A stretch of 64,000 bases of DNA from Chondrosia reniformis (taxonomy: Eukaryota > Porifera > Demospongiae > Chondrillida > Chondrillidae), in assembly GCA_947172415.1 (NCBI GenBank), contig OX359197.1, positions 5,023,673 through 5,087,672 on the forward strand, in the 5' to 3' direction. A program made the translations under genes and the position numbers. Each line of letters opens with the position of its first letter. The stretch's first letter is position 1. Of the stretch, positions 43,012-53,371 are shown piece by piece. The notes below the pieces were generated by a model. It did no database searches and had not been told where the DNA came from. It worked only from the letters and a program-made list of their open reading frames with translations.

Positions 43012-46000
43012 ATGGGTAATGCTAATCTCCGACTGGACATCGAGCTAGGAAGAGGTGCTTTCGGTGTAGTTCACAAAGGAACGTTCCAGGGAAGAGTGAT
43101 CGCCGCTAAGAGAATCCATCCACTTCTTTTGGAATACGCAAGACATTCGTGCGAGGAGTTTGATAAGATTCGAAAAGACTTGAAAAGGGAATGTAAACTT
43201 TTACGAATAGCTAAACACGCCAATATTGTCGAATTCATTGATGTCTGTAATTACGAAGACCAATCCGTTTTAGTAATGGAATTCATGGAGCAATCGCTGG
43301 CTCATTTTCTGACAGCTAACAGAGAACGCGTTACTGTCACCAAACAGATGAGTATCTGTATCCAGATTGCTTCCGGTCTAACGTTCCTTCACCAGTTCGA
43401 CCCTCAGATCCTACATCGAGACCTTCGACCAGCCAACATTCTAGTTAACATCGACTGCAGTGTCGTGAAAATCAGTGATCTTGGACAAGCTAAGTTCAGG
43501 TTCAATGAAGCAATGTATCTTTCCAATAGAGCTCCAGGTTGTATTCCATACATGCCACCCGAATCACTTGTTGATCAGAAGGCGAAATTCACATCGAAAG
43601 GAGACGTCTTCTCCTTTGGTGTAGTGATGCTGGAGGTGGGCACTCAGGACCCGCCCACTTCTGGATTCAATAATATTGGAGCTTTACCTGAGGTTGAGAG
43701 AAGAGCTGATGATCTGTCAAAGTTGCCTGATGACCATCAACTGGAGCCACTTATCCTTCAATGTCTCAGAGACAACCCAGAGGAGAGACCAGACATTGAG
43801 ACAGCGAAGGGGAAATTACTTATGAAGTATGGTCCAGCAGAGTCAATGGAGAAGGTAAGTATTATCTTAGTACGATTAATTACTCCAAAGTAAAGTACTT
43901 TCAAGGAGGCCCTAGATATGAGGTTCATACATATACATTTCTGTACATGTTACTTTCTACTTCCGTTTGGCTGGTCTGTACTGTACATATGTATATAAGT
44001 ATGGAGAACATGTGTACCTGGACTTAGAAAAATTTTAGTCATCCACATGTACACTTAAACGCCTCTTATCCAGACGCCTCTAATCTGGATTCACCTGTCT
44101 ACTGGACGACCTAAACATTGCACAACGTTCGTTTTCGCCTAAAGTTGTATCGATTTATCTTAGGTTTGCAAGGTTAGGAAGATGGCAGACTCCGTTCCAA
44201 AGCAAGCGAAAGAGATCTGTACTGTCTCTCGACACAAAATTGAAGATAATTGGCAAGGTTAAGGAGGGAAGCTCTCAGAAATTTGTGGCCGATAAGTATG
44301 GAGTTGGCAAATTTACTGTCAGCGATATTTGGAAAGATCATGAGAAAATCGAGAACTCGATGTCTTCTGTAGATTCTGTCACATTTTCTAGAAGAGGTGC
44401 ATACTTCGTGAACTGTTCTAATATACGGACTTTTCTCACTTATGAACAGGGTCTGGTCCCAAGGTGTCTGTAATAGAGGCGTTTGAGTGTACTTAAGTAC
44501 ATATATGTATATTAAGTGGAATTTGCATGTATTAAGTGGGGATATATATGGGTCTTGACAAATCCAGCATCCAAGTTGGTTGGTATTGTACAACTGAAGC
44601 TTTGTAAACTGCTTTACTTTAAATTGCTCTGTTAATGAGCATTTTAGTCATAAGTGTAGAAAGATTTCATGTAAAAAATAGTAATAAATGTAGCTACTGG
44701 GTTTGGTAAGATCAAATACTTAATTGGGGTGAGCCTGAGCGAGCCCCACCCTAGCGAGGTCTATGGTGATTTTACTAGTCATGAATTGTTATAAGGCATT
44801 GCACGTGATGTCATAAAGATATTGCAAAATTGAACGTGTGTAACGGTATAAGGAATCTGAATGTTTCGTGTTTTATTGCAAGCGACTATGGTCCGATCTT
44901 GCTCTGTGTTCAGTTAATTTCTGACTTTTGCTCTGCACGAGTAGAAAATGTTTCCTATATATATAACTTTGTATATATGTACATACATATGTACTCGATT
45001 ACAATCTTAGGGTGTTGCCATGGCAATGTACTTATTAGCCAACTGAATTAGACCGCCATGCTACAGAACATTAAGTAGCTTTACCCACTAAACTCAAAGT
45101 TACTTGTTTATATCATCAGTCACCTTTGACCCTATAGTATGAGAGTGTCAGTGGATTACATTCATGTAATTCCCTTACTTTAATTTGTCTGCTGTATATG
45201 TGTATTTCTTAAATACATGTAGTAGTGTTGATATTGTAATAACCAAGTGACACAAGAACATGTACTCTATTGGAATTCACATGCACACTCTATAACAATT
45301 TATAGAACTGTTCCTTTCTTGTGCAGGTTGACGATGTCCAACCTTTACAGTTGACCTCATTTCAATTACCAGAACTACCCATACCTACTACCTCCCCCAA
45401 TGTACTGTGTGACGGTCACTTGGTGTACGTGTTTGGAGGAGGAAGTGTGGATATCAAAGACAAAGTACAAGTGTTTAACTTGGAGGAACTCACTTGGACC
45501 ATTCTCCCACAACAAACACCTCAAGTTTATTGCCAAGGAGAAATCGTTGATAACCAAATAACATTGATTGGAGGATGGGAATCAGAATCACTTCAGTTTA
45601 CTAATAAGCTGAGCACCTTGGTGGATAACACTTGGAGAGCAGTATTCCCACCAATGCCCACAAAACGATCCAGACCAGCAACTCTCTATAAAGATGGCAT
45701 ACTCATTGTAGCTGGTGGACGTACTCAGGATGATACAACATTACAGAGTATAGATGTCATGCGTGTCACTACAAAGCAGTGGTCTACACTAGTCAACTTT
45801 ACACTTCCTAAACCATTACATACCCATCAGCTTATTTCATGTGGAGATGCTGTTTACATCTGCAATGGAGGCTACACTGCTGAACATCAGAAAGGGAAAC
45901 ACAGATATACACCACTAAAGTCTACCTGGAAGATGAGTTGGGATATCCTCAATGAAGCAGTACTCAGTGATCACCCAGTGGTAGGAAGACAGTGGATGGA

Positions 46001-46289
46001 GTTACCATGTCAGACACCATTTTCTTCTTCATCCTCATTTTCCAGCCCACACTCACTCTTCACTGTTGGTGGTAGAGACAGTGAAGGCCATCCTCAATCA
46101 GCTGTTCACATTTATTCTCCATCTCAAAGCAAGTGGGTGTCACTTGGTCAGTTAAAGGTACCTCGTATAAGATCAGGTACTGTACAGCTAGGTGAAAGGG
46201 CTTTCTTGGCAGTTGGAGGACATAATCATCGTTTTACTCTTAACAAGGATACTATCTTGTCTTCTGTAGAGTTTGTGTACTTTTTGTAA
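43012..46289 (+). CDS. Kinase-kelch fusion protein, copy 5 (intact, divergent kinase)
   Basis: Exons 43012-43854 and 45327-46289 (phase 0) encode 601 residues. The start MGNANLRLD has Gly2 but lacks a small residue at position 6, so myristoylation is less certain. The kinase shows GRGAFGVV, VIAAK, HRDLRPAN and ISDLGQAKF. Its N-lobe and catalytic loop resemble copy 1 more than copies 2-4, whereas the C-lobe from DVFSFG onward is almost identical to copies 2-4, indicating gene conversion. The kelch exon is open, lacks two residues in blade 1 (DIKDKVQ) and has its own loop residues (Gly-Ser in blade 1, Trp in blade 2, His in blade 6). The intron holds a pogo-type element and lacks the 42-base candidate exon. 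Confidence 0.9.
44052..44489 (+). mobile_element. Pogo/Tigger DNA transposon, internally deleted
   Basis: Terminal inverted repeats (CACTTAAACGCCTCTTATCC left; the right end reads as CACTCAAACGCCTCTATTAC in reverse complement) are flanked by TA, the target duplication of Tc1/mariner/pogo elements. Inside, a frame encodes RSVLSLDTKLKIIGKVKEG and VADKYGVGKFTVSDIWK, the first helix-turn-helix (psq/CENP-B N-terminal type) of a Tigger transposase. The rest of the transposase is missing, so the 438-bp copy is non-autonomous. Confidence 0.88.
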
Positions 46290-46458
46290 TTCTTTTTACT
46301 ATATGTTTGCATGTGTTGCTGTAGAATCATCATAAATTTTTATTTGTGGTAGCCATTTTATTAAGTAGACACGTGGGAGAAAGAAAAGGACTGGAGGAAG
46401 GCAAATTAAACTGCAGATCAATAAAGCGTCCTAATTGTCTCTTATACTAGGTCCAGTG

Positions 46459-49064
46459 ATGAAGGTTGAAGAGATTAGAGGTACTTAAAAAAGGATGTAA
46501 GTTTTGTGATATACAAACCGATCGCAGATCATTAACGAAACAGTGAAGTACTCTCTTATAAATGCGAAAAGAAGAAAATCATCCTACTTAAAGAAATTGA
46601 TATTTTAAGATTCAAGTGGAACGAATTTTAAAATTGATTTACAAGATCATTTTAAGCTTGTATATATTGGTTTCTCGTATTTCTTGTATTTATTCATTAA
46701 TTAATGTATTCCCCTCTGACCTTCCCAGCTATATACACGTACCGACTGTCTGTACTGTTTCATAGTAGTCAGTAATCTCCTTTTACTGAGAGTTAGTGTA
46801 CAGTCGTGATAGTGTTAACATTCTGTAGATGATAGTCATGTGAATGGTGAAACTGCTATAGTCAGTGTGATGCATAAGATACTCTGTCAGAATGTTGCAG
46901 AGAACACAGTGAGCGTGTTAACTGTAGATGTACTATTCTTATTATAGTGTATTATTGATTAATAGTGTATTATTGATTATTAGTACTGAACAAATCTGTA
47001 ATATAGTAGTAAGTAAATAAATATATTACGCCAAACCAGCCAAGTGACTACAGTCTGAGCTTGGCTGAAGTCACAATTTCTATTCTTACTATATATTATT
47101 TGCTTATCATCATAGCCTTCGCACGGCTCAGTGTAATTAACTTAGTTTATTGTGAGCACTCAGTCTCCCTTAGACTTATTATGTGTTTTACTTAATTAAT
47201 ATGTACAAAGGCAGCCATCCAAATGCACCATCATTAAAGTGTACCACACTGATGAGCTCAAATGAGGGTGAAACAGCTCTCTAACTGACTAAGATAATTC
47301 CCTTGTACCTAGTTGATAAGCTTCCAAAGTACTTCTGTTATCAGATAGTTAGTGGTTAGTGTACAGCTCCTTCTCTTCTTGGGAATGGTAGCATCCTCAC
47401 TAGGCCTATCTCTCTCCTCTAATGCCACCATCATATCCACTGTGCTGTGTGTTTTATTATCATGGATTAACTGTCCCTGACACAAGAGTGATAGGATATA
47501 TTACCAGACCCTTCTACCTCTAGCCAATTAAAAATGGTGGATGGGTCTGGACACCAGACTAGCTCCTACTTGGGTATTTTGGGGAAATCTTTTTGCAAAA
47601 ACTTATGAAAGACTGACATACATTAATCATCCAGATTAGTTCAATACTATTAATCATTATTCAGCATGTCAACTGAGATTTATTGAATGTACCTACAGCT
47701 TGACATATTATGTACTTAAATTAAATTCCCTAAGTCAAGTATCTTCTTCATTACATCATAATTTTAAATATGTTATGTCTAATTTATATCTCAAATACTG
47801 AAATTAGAAGTTAGTATGTGCTAATGTGTACATATTTACTAAAGGACGTTTCACTTAGTAATATATTCTCTCCATTATTTTTTTATTATCATTTCCGTCG
47901 AATATCAGCACTAGCAGTATAGTGTATGTACATGTGTATATATATCAATGTATTTGATTGTACACTTGTCAACATTGAAGGTACCAATCTTGTCTAAAGT
48001 GAGGCTAAAGAGAGACAAACCTCCTATTCAGTTGGAAGACAAGGTATGTTGGATGACTGCCACATCATCAGAATCCACTCCTTCTCCCAGGATACCACTC
48101 TCACTCTACTTGAGTCATTGTACTCCACCCACTCTCACTCAGTCTCCTCCCCCAGCCCCTCCCTCCCTTCTACTCCACCCACTCTCACTCCATCTCTGTA
48201 ATTCTGGTAGACATCAGTTGAGGTTCTTCAACCAAAGAAGAGGAGAAGGGCAGTAGGTCGAGTCAAACCAGATGCAGCTTCACTGGAGAGAGAAAGGCAG
48301 TTACAGAATATAGCAACCAAAGGAGGTAATGATAATCATATAATGATCGTATCGATGGGTAAAATTGAGAGTCAAATGATGAGACATCAGATCTTAAAGT
48401 CATTTTTTCATGATATGCAAATTGGTTATATTTAACTGACTGCTCTACTGTTTGACTATTTAGTTGTAGAGTTGTTTAATGTTGTGAGGAAGCAGCAGAA
48501 ATCTCTTCAAGCTAAACTACAGGAAGCAGGTTCATCTGAAGTAAAGAAATCCAAAGGTACACACATCCAGTTATCAGGAGATGCATCTACGCACCACTCC
48601 TTGCGTTCCCACTGGTGTTGCCATCACTTCTCCCTTTAGGAAGGGAGGTCTAAAGATGGAGGCAGTGTAAAGCCAGTCTTATGTAGTGTATTAGTACAGT
48701 GAAACCTTTGTAATGCGGTCAGCATGGAGACAGCTGAATTTAGCCTCATTAGAGAGGTTATTTGATGTACTGTACATGTTACAGATCTAAACAGTATGTG
48801 TTTAGTGTTGTGTTTATTGCTTAATTGACTGCCACTTCTGTAGTGTTGTCGTCTGTTGACAAACATTCATTTGTTGACATGTTAAAGGGAAAACACAAAA
48901 GTGCTCCAGTGAGTGAAGAGAAGAGGAGAGCGAAGGCCTCATCATCACCAGATGGATTGGAGGAGGAGGAAGATGGACCAGAGAAGACCAGTAAATGGGA
49001 AGTATTACGTTCAGATTTTATGCTAGGAGCTACCATGAAGGACTGGGATAAAGAGACAAGATGA
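46459..49064 (+). CDS. RRP15: RRP15 copy 5, altered exon 4 acceptor
   Basis: Exons 46459-46480, 46829-46923, 47981-48043, (48238 or none)-48325, 48464-48556 and 48844-49064. The normal exon 4 acceptor CAG is mutated to CAA at 48229-48231. The next AG is six bases downstream (AACCAAAG), so splicing there would drop only Pro-Lys and keep the frame, giving 193 residues. The stop is shifted by one codon, so the protein ends in DKETR. One substitution (Asn to Ser) lies in exon 2. Function depends on use of the displaced acceptor. Intron 4 is short, as in copy 4. Confidence 0.75.
47235..47281 (+). ncRNA. Hammerhead core with lost 3' arm (RRP15-5 intron 2)
   Basis: Homologous to the intron 2 motifs of copies 2 and 3 but with the consensus CTGATGA and GAAAC retained. 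Sequence after CAGCTCTC departs from the other copies at a deletion junction, so the 3' strand of stem I and the cleavage site are lost or changed. Inactive as it stands. Confidence 0.6.
48116..48200. repeat. CT-rich minisatellite, 1-2 copies (RRP15-5 intron 3)
   Basis: The shortest form of the 48-bp array among the five RRP15 copies. Confidence 0.8.
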
Positions 49065-49544
49065 TATATTCTTGATATGATCAATTAACTGGTAGAGAGA
49101 AATTTATTACAGAAGTTTACAGACATGTCAATTATGATAGCACTCTTTCTTTCACAACCAAGGTATATCGGTCGTTCCGGTTCTAAGGACAAAATTGTCC
49201 AAATTGTCTACTAGACTTCATCAATCTGATTATTTAATTTGTCAATATCTATTTGTAATCTTTATAGCAGTACATCTATTCTTATGGCTAATGTTGATAA
49301 TTAAATACATAGTATCTATTAAGGAGAACAACGATACTAACTTGTCTTAATGATTGTATTTAAACACAGAAAAATAAAAGAAAATCCCAATATGCTGCTC
49401 ATATATGGAACGTCATCAGTAACAAAAATAATTTGGCGTTCCATACTCATAGTTTATACATTGATTACTTCCGTTAATTCAAAGAGATTCATTATTCAAC
49501 ATACGTCCCTTTACAAAGCAACTGCGTGCACGTGGGACCATAAA

Positions 49545-52500
49545 ATGGGACAAGCGGTATCGAGGCTGTTCTCTAGTAGTCCGGATAACCTGCGTCTTGG
49601 CTGAATGCGATATTCTTAGAAGGGCCAAACATAACAACATTGTGGAATTCATTGGCGTCTACGAAATCGATCTGCAACCCGTTTTAGTTATGGAATTCAT
49701 GGACCAAACGTTGCACCAATACTTGAAGAGTCAAAAGGGGAAACTGCTTCTTCCACAACAACTGTACATTTGTGTCCAGATCGCTTCCGGTTTGACGTTC
49801 CTTCACCTTTTCGACCCTCAGATCCTACATCGAGACCTTCAACCGAAAAACGTTCTTCTTAATAGCGACGGGACTAAAGTCAAGGTGAGCGATCTTGGTC
49901 AAGCCAAGTTCAGACCAAGTGACGTAATATACCTTAGTACCAAAGCTCCCGGGTGCATACCTTATATGCCACCAGAAGTGCTGGGAAGTGGAAAAGCCAG
50001 GTTCACATCAAAGGGAGACGTCTTCTCCTTTGGCGTGATAGCTTTGGAAATAGCCACTCAGGACCCGCCCACTTCTGGATTGGATAATATTGTAGCTTTA
50101 CCTGAGATTGAGAGAAGAGCTGATGATCTGTCAAAGTTACCTGATGACCATCAACTGAAGCCACATATCCTTCAATGTCTCAGAGACAACCCAGAGGAGA
50201 GACCAGACATTGAGACAGTGAAGGTGAAATTACTGAATTTACTTATTAAGCAGAGTCTAATAGCAGAGCCACTAAAGAAGGTAAATTACTCTAAAATGAA
50301 GTATATATATAGAATTGAGGAAGTGTATAAGAAGAAAATGTAAAAACATACATGACTTTTTAATGCATGCATGGTTCATCTTTTTGAAATTTATGATTGT
50401 AAATATTCAAAATGAAAATGAAAATGAAAATTGTGGAATGTGGAATGCACTGGTAAAAAATTGTAGTGGGAATTACCACCATTTAAAGGTGGCTGTACTG
50501 GTCAAGGTAATTTGGTGGTTAGCTCCTCCAATGATTTTTACAGTGTATATATTTTCAAGGAGGCCCTAAATTTGTTTGTTCTAGAGATTTATATGTGTAG
50601 TTGTCCCTAAGTATACATTTCTGTAGTTGTATTGTTACTTTCTGCTTCAGTTTGGCTGGTCTGTACTGTACATATGTTTATAAGTATGGAGGATCATATA
50701 CGTATCTGGAGTTAGATAAGTTTTAGTCACATGTACTTTATGTCAAAGGATATACTATTAACTGGAATTTGCATGTATCAAGTGGGGATATACATGACAA
50801 ATCAAGTGTCCAAGTTGGTTGGTATTGTACAACTGAAGCTTTGGAAACTGCTTTACTTTAAATTGCTGCATAAATGAATGCATAGCATTTCAGTCATAAC
50901 TGTAGAAAGATTTCATGTAAAATAAAATAGTAATAAATGTAGCTTCTTGGTTTGGTATATTGATCATGCAGACTTGCAAACAAAATGATAAGAAATTTAA
51001 AGTATCCTGAAGAATAAGTAACCTAGTTTTAAGGGCATATTTCTTGTGGTAAACATAGATTATCTAAACTTTGTAAACTTAGAAATTTATTTTGCAGGAA
51101 TCAGAGAAGATCAACCTCTTATAATATTTAAACTTTCTCTTCAAAAGTTTTCTTTTATATATGTTCTATAACTAATGCTTAGTATATATTTACATTACTA
51201 ACTTAGTATAATGTGATTGTGTAGCTGTCATCATCTGCCTTTCATTTCATTTTTATCAATTATAAGTTTGATATACTTGTAAAATTGACTACCCAACTTT
51301 ACAAAATACAAATGATTTAAGAGAAGGTATACATTAATGAACTTTGTTTCACTCTTAATCAACTTACATTTACTGTAGTGATTAGAAGTATCGTACTTGT
51401 TATATGTATTACTGTATCTCTAGTATTTGCACTGTTCTAAAGTTGAGTTTGTCAGTGACCTATACACTTGTACATTGAGACCTTGCTTATAGAGGGTACC
51501 TGATAATGATCCATTTCTGTTCCAGTCTGAACTGCAGATACTGAACTAGACTCTCCTTATTACTACAGTAGTATGCTATAGTCACTGGTTCTGTAGCTGA
51601 TTTTATAGTTTTTCAATACTATTATGCAGATAAATGGATAATTTTAGCAATGTGCTGTGATAGTGTGACCTTTTCACCAGAAATTGTGCAACAGAAAATG
51701 GTAGATATACGTATGTGCTTAAGTGTACCAATATACGAGTCTGTAAAGCTACTACGTACATTAATTTCTGACATTTGCTCTGCACGAGTAGAAAATGTTT
51801 CCTAAAATAACTCTGTATGTACGTACACATGTACTCAATTCCTAGGGTGTTGCCATGGCAATGTACTTATTAGCCAACTGAATCAGACCGCCATGCTACA
51901 GAACATTAAGTAGCTTTACCCACTAAACTCAAAATTACTTGTTTATATCATCAGTCACCATTGACCCTATAGTATGAGAGTGTTAGTGGATTACATTCTT
52001 GTAATTCCCTTACTTTAATTTGTCTGCTGTATATATGTATTTCTTAAATACATGTACGTATATAGTAGTAGTGTTGATATTGTAATATTGTATTAACCAA
52101 GTGACACAAGAACATGTACTCTATTGGAATTCACATGCACACTCTATAATAATTTACAGAGCTCTTCCTTTCTTGTGCAGGTTGATGATGTCCAATCTTT
52201 ACAGTTGACCTCATTTCTATTACCAGATCTACCCATACCTACTACCTACCCCAATGTACTGTGTGACGGTCACTTGGTGTACGTGTTTGGAGGAATATGT
52301 GCGGATATCAAAGATGAAGACAAAGTACAAGTGTTTAACTTGGAGGAACTCACTTGGACCATTCTCCCACAACCAACACCTCAGATCTGTTGCCAAGGAG
52401 TAATCATTAATAATCTATTAACATTGATTGGAGGATGGGAATCAGAATCACGTCAAGTTACTAATAAGCTGAGCACCTTGGTGGATAACACTTGGAGAGC

Positions 52501-53149
52501 AGTATTCCCACCAATGCCCACAAAACGAGCCAGACCAGCAACACTCTATAAAGATGGCATACTCATTGTGGCTGGTGGACTTACTCAGGATTATACAACA
52601 TTACAGAGCATAGATGTCATGCGTGTCACTACAAAGCAGTGGTCAACACTAGTCAACTTTACACTTCCAAGACCATTAATGGAACATCAACTCATTTCAT
52701 GTGGAGATGCAGTTTACATCTGCAATGGAGGCTACATTGCTGAACATCAGAAAGAGACAGGCTTACATACAGCACTACAGTCTACCTGGAAGATGAGTTG
52801 GGATATCCTCAATGAAGCAGTACTCAGTGATCACCCAGTGGAAGGAAGACAGTGGATGGAGTTACCATGTCAGACACCATTTTATTCTTCATCCTCATTT
52901 TCCAGCCCACACTCACTCTTCACTGTTGGTGGTATGGACAGTAAAGGCCATCCTCAATCAGCTGTTCACATTTATTCTCCATCTCAAAGCAAGTGGGTGT
53001 CACTTGGTCAGTTAAAGGTACCTCGTATGACATCAGGTACTGTACAGCTAGGTGAAAGGGCTTTCTTGGCAGTTGGAGGATGTAATCATCATTGTACTCA
53101 TAACAAAGATACAATCTTGTCTTCTGTAGAGTTTGTGTACTTTTTGTAA
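49545..53149 (+). pseudogene. Kinase-kelch copy 6, N-lobe deleted, kelch exon open
   Basis: The start MGQAVSRLF and the next ten codons match copy 2, then a deletion joins LRLG to the helix C region (ECDILRR) out of frame, giving TGA at 49602-49604 after 19 codons. The glycine loop and ATP lysine are gone. From 49605 to 50280 the remaining kinase frame is open and keeps HRDLQPKN, DLG and ERPDIETVK. The kelch exon 52181-53149 is complete (322 codons) and distinctive (Ile-Cys-Ala in blade 1, Leu in blade 3, Met in blade 5, Cys in blade 6). The candidate cassette exon in its intron (51526-51567) has a TAG. A product would need an internal start such as MEFMDQ. No RRP15 gene follows this copy, so it ends the array. 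Confidence 0.82.
50448..50548. mobile_element. Short MITE with CACTGTAAAAAT-type ends (kinase 6 intron)
   Basis: The ends CACTGGTAAAAAATTG and (reverse complement) ACACTGTAAAAATCATTGG are similar inverted repeats around 100 bp of unique sequence with no coding capacity. It is absent from the corresponding introns of copies 2-4. The type resembles small non-autonomous hAT-like elements, but the superfamily is uncertain. Confidence 0.5.
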
Positions 53150-53371
53150 AATATCTTACATAATATGTAAATGCATAAAGGTTATTATTTTTCATTATAT
53201 CTATATAATACCTCATGAAACTGATGTCACTGATCCAGATGAAGAAAATAAACATTAAACCAAAACAATTGCAATTTGAAGAATTGTTTTATTACAAAAA
53301 GTTAGAGCCAATACAAGTATGCCTGTATAATACCTAATTGCGTATATAATTCTATGCAGTGTAATATGAAA

